DNA from: Cognatishimia sp. SS12
GTDB taxonomy: Bacteria; Pseudomonadota; Alphaproteobacteria; Rhodobacterales; Rhodobacteraceae
Direction of reading: 5' to 3'
Length of the DNA: 64,000 nucleotides
Assembly (NCBI RefSeq): GCF_028369055.1
Contig: NZ_JAQNCZ010000007.1
Location: forward strand, 1-64,000
Below, piece by piece: positions 16,735 through 24,874 of this stretch (position 1 is the stretch's first letter; each line of letters begins with the position of its first letter). The notes beneath the pieces are model-generated. The model was given only the letters and a program-made list of their open reading frames with translations, did not search any database and had not been told where the DNA came from. The position numbers were made by a program, and so were the translations under genes.

Positions 16735-17991
16735 TTAGCTGTCGTCGCGCAGCCATGGACCGGCGAGGCGATCCGCCAGATCGGGGGCGACGTATTCAGG
16801 CCGGAAACCATTCCAGCCCTTTTCGATCGGATCCTCCGGGGCTTCGATTCGGGCATGGAAGACCCGCTCGCCCTCGGGCGTGACTTCGATCAGTTCAATG
16901 GCGCCAACACCCTGCGGGGGGATAAAGGCGACTTTACCTTCCTTGTCGTGTTTCAGCCCGGAACAGGCGATGAATTTATTGCCGTTTGGCATCTCACAAA
17001 CGCCGCTGACATAAAGAGAGAAGGGCAGCACACCGTGGCCGCCATAGCGCCAGGTTTCTTTTGCGGTCATGGCCTCTTCATCCACATCAAAGCACAGCGC
17101 AAAGCTTTCCTGTTCTTCCGGCGCGACAATCGGATCAGGGGGGAAAGCCCCACGAGTGCCATTGTCAAAGATCATCACATCGCCATTCTGGGTAAAGGAA
17201 ATGTCATGCTGGTGATAAAACGGGCGCTCCCATTCCATCTTGAGCAATTTGTCCTGGAATTGCGGACGATAGCCGCGATCAATGCCCATGATCCACTGCA
17301 ATTGGCCATCCTCTGTGACCTTGGTCACGCTGTCCTGATGGCGGAAGGACATCAAGAACCCTTTGTCTTTTGGGTCCTGAATCACGCAGTTGCCGTGGCT
17401 CCAGTCTTTGGTGCGCGGCCAGCCCTGGTTCTGGTAATAAATCGGGTGGCTGTCATGGCTATAGCGTTCAATGTCGCAGACATCTGCGAGGCTCATTTCT
17501 TTGACAACCGACCCGTCACGATTCCAGATGAAAATCGTGTCGAGCATGACGTAATCCGCCAGCTCGTCAGGTTCGGCCAGTGGCTTTTGCTCAAGGCTCA
17601 GCGAGCAAAGTGTCCCATCTTCAAGCTCACAGATGGAGTGGTGGAATTTCAACGTATCCACCAGCACCCCATCCGGTGCGCTGTCGTGCAGGCCACGGCA
17701 ATACCATTTGTGCAGCATATTGCCCTCATGGTCGATCTCGCAGGCAATGCCGCCGGTGCCCATGATCAGAATCGTATCCTGACGCGAGCGCCGGACATCC
17801 ATCAGGCAAAAATCAAACTCGCGCTGCCAGGCAATTTTGCCGTCCTGCGTGATCGCAATCACTGCTTCGAATTCACTGGTTTTGCGAATCGCACGGGTCG
17901 AACGGCCAACCGTCAACAGCACGACGCCGGGGCTGCGCCGCTCGGTGTCGCAGGCCAATATCTTGAGATCGGGTTGCATGGGGTTGGTCAT
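16735..17991 (-). CDS. Arylsulfotransferase (ASST)-family protein 1, no signal peptide
   Basis: 418 residues. It shows ASST/arylsulfotransferase motifs on a beta-propeller pattern: DWSHGN (196-201), FRHQD (216-220), HQHD (260-263) and FDNG (275-278), the His/Arg elements expected around the sulfohistidine active site. Classical ASST moves sulfate from an aryl sulfate to a phenol without PAPS and is periplasmic. This protein has no signal peptide and should be cytoplasmic. It lies 29 bases after a MarR gene and 23 bases before an ALDH gene. A paralogue, roughly 45% identical by eye over the first half, is at 22560-23789. The actual activity may be sulfate-ester transfer or another reaction on the same scaffold. 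Confidence 0.78.
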   Translation of the reverse strand: MTNPMQPDLKILACDTERRSPGVVLLTVGRSTRAIRKTSEFEAVIAITQDGKIAWQREFDFCLMDVRRSRQDTILIMGTGGIACEIDHEGNMLHKWYCRGLHDSAPDGVLVDTLKFHHSICELEDGTLCSLSLEQKPLAEPDELADYVMLDTIFIWNRDGSVVKEMSLADVCDIERYSHDSHPIYYQNQGWPRTKDWSHGNCVIQDPKDKGFLMSFRHQDSVTKVTEDGQLQWIMGIDRGYRPQFQDKLLKMEWERPFYHQHDISFTQNGDVMIFDNGTRGAFPPDPIVAPEEQESFALCFDVDEEAMTAKETWRYGGHGVLPFSLYVSGVCEMPNGNKFIACSGLKHDKEGKVAFIPPQGVGAIELIEVTPEGERVFHARIEAPEDPIEKGWNGFRPEYVAPDLADRLAGPWLRDDS

Positions 17992-18020
17992 TGAGAGAGC
18001 CTATTTTGCAAATAATTTGT

Positions 18021-18488
18021 TTAGGTGTCGCTACCAAGCTTGCCATCCGCAAAGTGGATGACGCGATCGAGGTAGGATTTGAGGGATTGGAGTTCATCTT
18101 TGGAAAAGAGGGCGTTGATTTCCTGGCTCATCGCCATGGATTCATTCCAGATTTTCCAGAACATCTCTTCGCCCGCTGAGGTCAGTGACAGCAAACGCCG
18201 CCGTGAATCGTTGGGGTCGACACGGCGCGTGATCAGGCCTTGTTTTTCAAGGTTGCTTGCGGCGCGACTGGCGTGGGCCGGATCGAGCGACGCGCGCTGT
18301 GTAATATGGCGCAAATGGCTTGAGCCATACCGCGCCAGCGACACAATGATGCGCCAATCCTGCAAAGGAAGCCCCGCCGGGCGCAACGCACGGCGCTGCA
18401 CCATCAGCTGCAGACGATTGGACATCTGAACCGCACGAATGTTCAGATAATCGTCAATGTCACCTTCCGTGATCAGGGGGTCTTCCAA
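18021..18488 (-). CDS. MarR family transcriptional regulator of the ASST/TRAP locus
   Basis: 155 residues. I place the start at TTG 18488 because GGAGG lies 8 bases upstream; the ATG at 18530 would sit inside the palindromic operator and lacks a ribosome site. The winged HTH is at about residues 50-110: GSSHLRHITQRASLDPAHASRAASNLEKQGL, then the wing DPNDSRRRLLSLTSAG. It is the first gene of the MarR-ASST1-ALDH operon and divergent from the TRAP operon. The shared region contains ACATG-G-CATGT, and the same palindrome recurs before ASST2, so it probably controls all three units. Confidence 0.87.
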   Translation of the reverse strand: MEDPLITEGDIDDYLNIRAVQMSNRLQLMVQRRALRPAGLPLQDWRIIVSLARYGSSHLRHITQRASLDPAHASRAASNLEKQGLITRRVDPNDSRRRLLSLTSAGEEMFWKIWNESMAMSQEINALFSKDELQSLKSYLDRVIHFADGKLGSDT

Positions 18489-18526
18489 ATGATTTTCCTC
18501 CGCTTGGGGCCATCTAATGCTAAAAT

Positions 18527-18587
18527 ACATGGCATGTGCAACATTTTTCTTGCCAATCGAAAATACATGGCACAAGCTATGTATAAT
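18527..18587. promoter_or_regulatory. MarR operators and TRAP promoter
   Basis: Three elements lie in the 142-base divergent region. ACATG-G-CATGT at 18527-18537 is a perfect 11-base palindrome. A 13-base direct repeat AAAATACATGGCA occurs at 18522-18534 and 18560-18572. ATACATGGC-N4-GCTATGTAT at 18563-18584 is a 22-base near-palindrome that overlaps a consensus -10 TATAAT at 18582-18587 for the TRAP operon. Binding there would block transcription, as expected of a MarR repressor. The half-site ACATG recurs at 22512-22522. Confidence 0.65.
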
Positions 18588-18630
18588 TTCGCGAGGTTTC
18601 AAAATCGCGGAACATTTAGGGAGGAACAAA

Positions 18631-19650
18631 ATGTTCACGAAATACAAAACTCTTGGCATGCGTGCGGCCACCGCAGCGCTGATCGTAGGTCTTGCGCAGG
18701 GCGCAATGGCAGAAACAAAACTGCGCATGGCAAACTGGCTGCCGCCGGTACACCACATCCAGGAAACCTTTGGTCAGTGGATTGCCGAAGTCGAAAAAGC
18801 GACCAATGGCGAAGTATCCATTGAACTGATGAAGGCCCCGCTGGCCCCACCGCCCGGCCAATATGATCTGGTCAAAAACGGCGCTGTTGATATCGCCTAC
18901 AGCACGGCGGCCTTTACCCCGAACCAATTTGCCCTGCTGCAAGGTGTTGAAATCCCGTTCCTGTTTGAAAGCGCCGAAGCGGCCTCTGCCGGTGCGTGGC
19001 AGTGGTACACGGACAATGGCTTTGACGATATGGAGTTCAAAGACACCAAACTTCTGGCGGTGTTCACCACAGCACCCTTCCTGCTGCACGCGCGTAAGCC
19101 GATGACATCCTTGGCGGATCTGGACGGCATGAAAGTGCGTGCGGGCGGTGTTGGCATCGAAATCCTCAAGCGCCTGGGCGCCGCGCCGGTCTTTATTCCG
19201 CCTGCGGGTACAACCGAAGCGATGGAACGCGGCACTGTCGATGCGACCCAGTTCCCTTGGGAAGCGCTGGCCGGGTTCCGCCTGACCGAATTGTCGAGCC
19301 ATCACCTTGAATTCCCTCAGGGTCTTTACGGCACCGTCTTTTGGGTCGCGATGAACAAACGCAGCTGGGACAAGCTGTCCCCAGAAGCACAAGCCGCGAT
19401 CGAGGGCATGGGCCTGTCCGGCTCTAAGATGATCGGCGCGCGTTGGGATGCTGTCGAGGCATCGGGCCGCCAAGGCGCGGTGGACCAGGGCAATACCATC
19501 ACCACACTGAGCGATGCTGACCTCGCCAAAGTCAAAGACGTCTCTTCCTTCGTTCAGACTGACTGGGAAAAGATGGCGGACGACAAGGGTCTTAACGGGT
19601 CTGCGTTGATCGAAGAGCTGAAATCTCAGATCGCAGCGAACGCTCAATAA
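18631..19650 (+). CDS. dctP: TRAP transporter substrate-binding protein DctP
   Basis: 339 residues from ATG 18631, with GGGAGG upstream. The signal peptide ends AQGAMA-ET. The DctP fold is shown by LRMANWLPP at the mature start, the carboxylate-coordinating Arg region GMKVRAGGVG, PAGTTEAMERGTVDA and GLYGTVFWVAMNK. It is the periplasmic receptor for an ion-driven importer of organic acids. It is the first gene of dctPQM and is transcribed away from the MarR-ASST1-ALDH operon through a shared operator region, so the ligand is probably the substrate handled by the ASST/ALDH proteins. Confidence 0.94.
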   Translation: MFTKYKTLGMRAATAALIVGLAQGAMAETKLRMANWLPPVHHIQETFGQWIAEVEKATNGEVSIELMKAPLAPPPGQYDLVKNGAVDIAYSTAAFTPNQFALLQGVEIPFLFESAEAASAGAWQWYTDNGFDDMEFKDTKLLAVFTTAPFLLHARKPMTSLADLDGMKVRAGGVGIEILKRLGAAPVFIPPAGTTEAMERGTVDATQFPWEALAGFRLTELSSHHLEFPQGLYGTVFWVAMNKRSWDKLSPEAQAAIEGMGLSGSKMIGARWDAVEASGRQGAVDQGNTITTLSDADLAKVKDVSSFVQTDWEKMADDKGLNGSALIEELKSQIAANAQ

Positions 19651-19662
19651 ATCGATACAAGA

Positions 19663-20217
19663 ATGGGAAACCCAACTCCTCCCCCTCCCAATCAAGTTCA
19701 GCCGGACGAAACTCCGGCTGAACGTTGGGTTTCCCGCCTTTCCAGCGCTTTGGCCTGGGTCGGCGGGGTGATTTTGACGCTGATGATGCTCGTGATGTTT
19801 TTCGACGTGATCGGGCGATATGTCTTCAACCGACCCATCATCGGGTCGATTGAGATCATCTCTTGTTTTATGGGACTTTTGGTATTTGCCGGCATGGGGG
19901 TGACAACGCTGCGCGATGGCCACATCAAGGTCGATCTTGTGACGCAAATGGCCTCGCTAAAGTGGCAACGACTGATGGCGGTTTTTGTGCATGTGCTCAG
20001 CGCGCTGATTGCAGGGGTCATCACGTGGCGTCTGGCAGCGCAAGCGGTGCAAAACACCGCTGACGGCAGCGTCACACAGGTGCTGACCCTGCCACTTTGG
20101 CTTGTTGTCTGGATCATGGCCGCCTTCAGTCTGATGCTGGTGCTTGGCCTGCTCGTTCATTTGCAGCGCCATCTTAGAACAAACGTTACGAAAGTGGGTG
20201 ACGCTCATGGGCGCTGA
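19663..20217 (+). CDS. dctQ: TRAP transporter small permease DctQ
   Basis: 184 residues with a proline-rich cytoplasmic N-terminus (first 20 residues) and four membrane segments. The family-typical FFDVIGRYVFNRPI follows the first segment and GVTTLRDGHIKVDL follows the second. It forms the membrane complex with DctM. It starts 12 bases after dctP and its end overlaps the dctM start by 11 bases. Confidence 0.92.
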   Translation: MGNPTPPPPNQVQPDETPAERWVSRLSSALAWVGGVILTLMMLVMFFDVIGRYVFNRPIIGSIEIISCFMGLLVFAGMGVTTLRDGHIKVDLVTQMASLKWQRLMAVFVHVLSALIAGVITWRLAAQAVQNTADGSVTQVLTLPLWLVVWIMAAFSLMLVLGLLVHLQRHLRTNVTKVGDAHGR

Positions 20218-21508
20218 GTTTCTGCCTCTTATTATTGTGCTGGGCATGTTTGGCCTTTTGGCGCTTGGCATGCATATCGGTCTGGCCATGGCGCTGGCTG
20301 GCTTTGTCGGCATGGCCACAATTATTCCCGCTGACAGTTCGCTGTATCTGCTGGGGCAAACGGTGTCTGACACCGCGCTCAGCTTTGATCTATCGGTGAT
20401 CCCGCTGTTTGTCCTGATGGGCTTTTTGGCCACGCGATTGGGCCTAAGCGGGGATCTTTATGCTGCCTTTAACGCCTGGATGGGCGGACAGCGTGGGGGT
20501 TTGGGCATGGCAACGGTTGGGGCCTGCGGGGCCTTTGGGGCGATTTCCGGATCCTCGCTGGCGACCGCCGCCACGATGAGCGAAGTCGCCCTGCCGGAAA
20601 TGCGCCGTTATGAGTATTCAGATACGCTGGCCACCGGTGTGATCGCGGCGGGCGGCACCATTGGTATTCTGATCCCGCCGAGCGTGATCATGGTGATCTA
20701 TGGCATCATGACGGAAACCAGCATTGTTGATCTGTTTCTGGCGGGTCTGGTGCCGGGCATAATTCTGGTGCTGCTGTTCTTTGCGACCGTGGCCATTCTG
20801 GTGCGGGTGCGTCCGGGCTATGGCCCTCCGGGTCGGTCCGTTCCCTTTGCTGAAAAAATTGCCGCGCTGCGCAAGGTGTTTGGCTCTTTGATCCTGTTTC
20901 TGGTCGTTCTGGGCGGGATCTATATGGGCGTTTTCACCGCGTCTGAGGCCGCCGGGGTCGGGGCCTTTGGCGCCGTACTTCTCGGTCTGGCGATGGGGCG
21001 GATGACATGGAAGATCTATGTCGATGCGTTGATGGACACGATCCGCACCACCACAATGATTTTCACCATCCTGATCGGCGCTTTGGTGTTCAAGAACTAC
21101 ATGGCGCTGGCGCAGGTGCCCTTTCTGATCGAAAGCTGGATCAGCCAAACTGCCTTGGGGCCGACCGGCACCATTTTGCTGGTGATCCTGATCTATATCA
21201 TTCTGGGCGCGATCCTGGATACGATTGCCATGATCTTGTTGACGGTGCCGGTGTTTTTCCCGCTGGTGACATCCATGGGATATGATCCGGTGTGGTTCGG
21301 CATCTTGATTGTGGTTGTGGTGGAGATGGCGCTGATTTCACCGCCCATGGGAATGAATGTGTTTGTTATCAAAGGTATGGCACCAGAAGTGTCGCTCGCG
21401 ACGATCTACAAAGGTGTGATGCCATTTGTGGCTGCGCTGGCGGTGTTGATGATTTTGCTGCTGCTGGTGCCGGGTATCGCGCTCTGGCTGCCCAGTATCG
21501 CAGGCTAG
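20207..21508 (+). CDS. dctM: TRAP transporter large permease DctM
   Basis: 433 residues from ATG 20207; the longer frame lies wholly inside dctQ. It has about 12 membrane segments and the DctM motifs GACGAFGAISGSSLATAATM, AAGGTIGILIPPSVIMVIYG and, near the C-terminus, ALISPPMGMNVFVIKG. It is the ion-coupled transport subunit of the TRAP system. It ends before a strong bidirectional terminator shared with the convergent MBL gene. Confidence 0.94.
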   Translation: MGAEFLPLIIVLGMFGLLALGMHIGLAMALAGFVGMATIIPADSSLYLLGQTVSDTALSFDLSVIPLFVLMGFLATRLGLSGDLYAAFNAWMGGQRGGLGMATVGACGAFGAISGSSLATAATMSEVALPEMRRYEYSDTLATGVIAAGGTIGILIPPSVIMVIYGIMTETSIVDLFLAGLVPGIILVLLFFATVAILVRVRPGYGPPGRSVPFAEKIAALRKVFGSLILFLVVLGGIYMGVFTASEAAGVGAFGAVLLGLAMGRMTWKIYVDALMDTIRTTTMIFTILIGALVFKNYMALAQVPFLIESWISQTALGPTGTILLVILIYIILGAILDTIAMILLTVPVFFPLVTSMGYDPVWFGILIVVVVEMALISPPMGMNVFVIKGMAPEVSLATIYKGVMPFVAALAVLMILLLLVPGIALWLPSIAG

Positions 21509-21547
21509 ACTTCAAAAAAAACTGCCGCTGAAAAACCTATTAGAAAA

Positions 21548-21578
21548 ACGGCCCGGATGTCCGGGCCGTTTTTTTTTG
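21548..21578. terminator. Bidirectional intrinsic terminator between dctM and the MBL hydrolase
   Basis: 9-bp stem ACGGCCCGG / CCGGGCCGT with an ATGT loop, flanked by an A-run on the left and nine T residues on the right. It serves both the TRAP operon and the convergent MBL gene. Confidence 0.92.
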
Positions 21579-21579
21579 A

Positions 21580-22431
21580 TTATTTGATCGGGATTGACAG
21601 GCCGTCGTGGCCAATGGTCAGGGGCCCATCCCACCCATGTGACATTTCTTCCCGCCAGTCGGCCTCGCCAAATTCCGGGTCATCCACCGGGATCAAGTGA
21701 TTGAGCACCAGATGTTTCACATTGGCCGCCGTGGCGATCTTTGCAACATCGCCCGCCGCGGTGTGCGAGGCCAGCAAATGTTCGCGCAGGCGTTTGGCAT
21801 CCGGGGTGCGGTTGACAATTTTGTCGACCCCGGCAAGCAGCATCGCTTCGTGCACCAAGATATCCGCATCTTTGGAAAACACCGCGAGCGGCGGGAAGTA
21901 ACACGTATCTGCCGAAAACACGACCGACTTGCCCGAATGCTCAAACCGCAATGCATAACATTCGGTGACTGGCGGATGATCGACCCGCAAGGCCGTCACC
22001 TTTACGTCGCCTAATGAAACATCCAAAGATGCATCAAATTCAACAACTTCCACCTGAGTGTTCAAGTCAGGACGACCTTCGTCATCCATGCGGATCGCAT
22101 GGTCATAGGACATCGAGGCCAGGAAGTTTTTCCAATAATCCGCAATGCCGATGGGGCCAAAAATCTTGACCTTCTTGGGCATGCTTGTTGTCCAGGCTGT
22201 ATAGATAAGGGGCCCAAGTTCCAGCAGGTGGTCGGAATGCAGGTGGGTGATAAAGATGGCATCAATGTCCGTCACGGACACGCCGGCCTCAACCACACTG
22301 CGCGTAGCGCCAACAGCGCAATCCACGACGATATTTTGCCCCCCCATTCTAAGTAGACTGGCGGTTGGCATGGCGCCGCCCTGACGGATCGCAGGGCCGC
22401 CTTTTACGCCCAGCAGAATGACTTCATCCAT
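21580..22431 (-). CDS. MBL-fold hydrolase of the RNase Z/arylsulfatase-like group
   Basis: 283 residues with the zinc motif HLHSDH (near residue 63). The later ligands sit in SADTCYFPP (Asp) and VLNHLIP (His), and ASHTAAGDVAKIA follows as in RNase Z-like enzymes. This branch includes tRNase Z, phosphodiesterases and the zinc-dependent arylsulfatase AtsA of marine bacteria. It is divergent from ASST2 across a 128-base region holding the MarR palindrome and convergent with the TRAP operon. A role in sulfate-ester cleavage is therefore attractive but unproven. No signal peptide. Confidence 0.82.
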   Translation of the reverse strand: MDEVILLGVKGGPAIRQGGAMPTASLLRMGGQNIVVDCAVGATRSVVEAGVSVTDIDAIFITHLHSDHLLELGPLIYTAWTTSMPKKVKIFGPIGIADYWKNFLASMSYDHAIRMDDEGRPDLNTQVEVVEFDASLDVSLGDVKVTALRVDHPPVTECYALRFEHSGKSVVFSADTCYFPPLAVFSKDADILVHEAMLLAGVDKIVNRTPDAKRLREHLLASHTAAGDVAKIATAANVKHLVLNHLIPVDDPEFGEADWREEMSHGWDGPLTIGHDGLSIPIK

Positions 22432-22511
22432 TGGGTTCTCCTCCTTTGCAAGGCCTAAGGGATTCCCGCTACCTGATCATGTGCTGCGCTGGCGGGCAAG
22501 AATTTTGTTGC

Positions 22512-22522
22512 ACATGCCATGT
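22512..22522. promoter_or_regulatory. Palindrome matching the MarR operator, in the MBL/ASST2 divergent promoter
   Basis: ACATG-C-CATGT, a perfect 11-base palindrome sharing both half-sites with 18527-18537. It lies 38 bases before the ASST2 start and 81 bases from the MBL start. It suggests that the MarR protein at 18021-18488 also controls ASST2 and perhaps the MBL gene. Confidence 0.6.
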
Positions 22523-22559
22523 AAATTGCGCAGTTTGGACATCAAAGGGGAGGGGAGCC

Positions 22560-23789
22560 ATGAAACAGCCAGAACTTGACGTTCTTTCCATTGATGCGGC
22601 CAAACGCGATGATGGCATCATCATCCTGACCGTTGGGAACAACACGCGCTCGATCCACAAGCGCAGCGATTGCGAACAGGTCATTGCGATTGATAGCGCC
22701 GGGCAGATCGTCTGGCGCCGTCCGTTTGACTTTGCGCTGATGGATTGCCGGCTTTCGCTGCAAGACACGCTTTTGGTGATGGGCACCGATGGGCGCATTG
22801 TCGAAATCGGTTTTGATGGCACGCTGCTGCATCAATGGTATTGCCGTCCCCAGCATCCCAATGGCCTCGACGGTGCCGGTCTGGATACGCTCAAGGTGCA
22901 TCACACGGTGCAAGAGATCGCAAAAGGGCGGTATATGTCGCTGTCGCTGGCGCATGAAAAACTGCACGAGCCAATCGGAGACTGGACCCACCGCATGGTG
23001 GATACGGTGGTCATTTTTGATCGCGACGGCAACATTGAAATCGAGTTCCCGGTGTCCGAGGGGCTGGATCGTGACCGCCTCGGCTGGAGCGCCGAAATTC
23101 CGTATTGGATCCACCAGGGTTGGAAAAACACGCTGGATTGGAGCCACGGAAATTGTGCCATCGTTGCGCCTGACAATTCCGGTGTGCTGGTGTCGATGCG
23201 GCATCAGGATTGCGTGGCCAAGTTTGGCTTTGACGGTGATCTGCATTGGATTTTGGGCGATAAGACCGGCTGGAAAGGCCCACAGGCCGAACGGCTGCTC
23301 AAGATCAACGGCGGGCGCCCCGCCTATCATCAGCATGATCTGAGTTTCACCAAAGACGGGGCGCTGATGCTGTTTGATAATGGCGCGCGCGGCGCTGTTT
23401 GGCCCAACCCGATGGAACATGTCACCCAAGGCCAAAGCTATTGTTTGGCGTATCAGATCGACGAAAGCACGATGGAGGCGACCGAGGTCTGGCGCTATGG
23501 CGGCCGCGATGTTTTGCCCTATTCGCACTACGTCAGCGGGGTATGCGAAATGGGCAATGGCAATAAATTCATTGCCTGCACCGGCATTCGCGTGGATGCC
23601 GAAGGCCTGCCGGTGAATGACCCACCCGATGGGGAAGGGATGATCTATCTGCGGGAAGTCACCCCAAGCGGTGAGATTGTTTTTGAGGGCAAGATGTCCG
23701 ATCCGGGGTCAGGTCCGAACAGCGGCTGGAACGGCTTCCGCCCGCAGTACATTCCTCGAAAGCTCTGGGAAAAGCTGCGCGCAGCTTAG
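22560..23789 (+). CDS. Arylsulfotransferase (ASST)-family protein 2, no signal peptide
   Basis: 409 residues from ATG 22560, preceded by AGGGGAGGGG; the longer upstream frame crosses the operator and has no ribosome site. The motifs are DWSHGN (193-198), MRHQD (213-217), HQHD (257-260) and FDNG (272-275), at the same spacing as in the paralogue at 16735-17991. It also shares HWYCR-like and GWNGFRP blocks with that paralogue. There is no signal peptide, unlike periplasmic ASST. Its last 4 bases overlap the convergent AraC gene. Two copies under one predicted repressor suggest two substrates, or a donor/acceptor division of labour. Confidence 0.78.
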   Translation: MKQPELDVLSIDAAKRDDGIIILTVGNNTRSIHKRSDCEQVIAIDSAGQIVWRRPFDFALMDCRLSLQDTLLVMGTDGRIVEIGFDGTLLHQWYCRPQHPNGLDGAGLDTLKVHHTVQEIAKGRYMSLSLAHEKLHEPIGDWTHRMVDTVVIFDRDGNIEIEFPVSEGLDRDRLGWSAEIPYWIHQGWKNTLDWSHGNCAIVAPDNSGVLVSMRHQDCVAKFGFDGDLHWILGDKTGWKGPQAERLLKINGGRPAYHQHDLSFTKDGALMLFDNGARGAVWPNPMEHVTQGQSYCLAYQIDESTMEATEVWRYGGRDVLPYSHYVSGVCEMGNGNKFIACTGIRVDAEGLPVNDPPDGEGMIYLREVTPSGEIVFEGKMSDPGSGPNSGWNGFRPQYIPRKLWEKLRAA

Positions 23790-24748
23790 TGGGACGTGTC
23801 GGGCCTGTTGCGATACTCTTTGGCGGTCATACCAAGCGTTGTGCGGAACAGCGTTGAGAAATGCTGCAGATTTGAAAACCCGTTGCGTATCGCAATTTCG
23901 CTGATCGACAGATGCGCATAGCGCCCATCGCGCAGCTCAATCGCCACCCGTTTCAGACGCTCTGAGCGGATGAATTCTGCGATTGAATACCCCTCTTTGG
24001 TGAATACGGCGTTCAGGCGGCGTAGGGACATCCCGATTTCATTGGCAACCAGATTGCGGTCCAGTTCGGCATGCCCCAGGTTTGATCGCACAAAATTCTT
24101 TGCGCGCATCAGAACGTGTTGCTCGGGCGAGGACAGTTCTGCTTTTTGACCAATCTCAGAGGCAAGGCCCGTGGCGATCAAGTCAATCAACGTGGCCTGC
24201 ACCATGCTTTGCAAGGTCGCGTTGTCATCGCCCGCATGTTTGGAAAATTCCAAAATGCTGTTGCGCACCAGCGCCCCGATGCCCGATTGCCCGTCAATGC
24301 GATGGGCGATCAGCATGGCCGCATTCGGCAGACGCGCCAGCAATTTCTCGCGCGGGAGTTGCACCACAGTTTTTTCGAAATTGTCGGGCAGATCCAAGCG
24401 ATAGGGGTCAGAACTGGAATAAAGCGCCATATCCCCAGGTTGCAGAACCGCCGTTTTGCCGAACTGCGTGATTCGCGATGATCTCTTGCGTTGCAGGCTC
24501 AGCAGAAAAAATTCATCGGTGGCGCCGCGAATATCTTCCTTGCGGCGCTCAGCGGTGTGCGCCATCGCCGACACTTCCGAAATCGACAGGATAGAATGTC
24601 GACGAACTTTGATTTCGCCTTTGAAACCACTGGTGTTTTTCGCATCGCAACCAAGCTGAACATAGCTGTTGCAAATCGCATCACTCCAGTAAGCAAAGCG
24701 ATTTGCCTGCGAAATCTGCGTTGTGTCATAGCGTTTCAACAGGTTCAT
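23786..24748 (-). CDS. AraC family regulator, probable activator of the nitrilase operon
   Basis: 320 residues from ATG 24748, with AGGA upstream; a TTG at 24769 would add seven residues. The N-terminal domain resembles the AraC-binding-like domain of FeaR/NitR-type regulators. The C-terminal double HTH spans about residues 215-315: NLVANEIGMSLRRLNAVFTK, then ISEIAIRNGFSNLQHFSTLF. It is divergent from the nitrilase gene. In other bacteria AraC-type NitR proteins activate nitrilase genes, so the same role is inferred. Direct repeats in the intergenic region are candidate sites. Confidence 0.9.
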   Translation of the reverse strand: MNLLKRYDTTQISQANRFAYWSDAICNSYVQLGCDAKNTSGFKGEIKVRRHSILSISEVSAMAHTAERRKEDIRGATDEFFLLSLQRKRSSRITQFGKTAVLQPGDMALYSSSDPYRLDLPDNFEKTVVQLPREKLLARLPNAAMLIAHRIDGQSGIGALVRNSILEFSKHAGDDNATLQSMVQATLIDLIATGLASEIGQKAELSSPEQHVLMRAKNFVRSNLGHAELDRNLVANEIGMSLRRLNAVFTKEGYSIAEFIRSERLKRVAIELRDGRYAHLSISEIAIRNGFSNLQHFSTLFRTTLGMTAKEYRNRPDTSH

Positions 24749-24780
24749 GCGATCTAGTCCTATTTTCAACTATTTTCCCC

Positions 24781-24834
24781 GAAACGCACAAAAACGCAAG
24801 TTTTTCAGCCCAAATACAAAAGCAGAGGCGTTTC
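24781..24834. promoter_or_regulatory. Candidate AraC binding sites before the nitrilase
   Basis: GAAACGCACA at 24781-24790 is followed directly by AAAACGCAAG at 24791-24800: two half-sites in the same orientation at a 10-base step, one helical turn, as AraC proteins prefer. An inverted copy, GCGTTTC, lies at 24828-24834. All are within the 126-base region between the AraC and nitrilase genes. Confidence 0.5.
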
Positions 24835-24874
24835 AGATGTCACAGGATCAAGGCATCCAACCGGGAGAAAAGAA

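Noticed and set aside
18021..18530. MarR start at ATG 18530
   Set aside because: No ribosome site, and the codon falls within the operator palindrome; TTG 18488 has GGAGG at good spacing.
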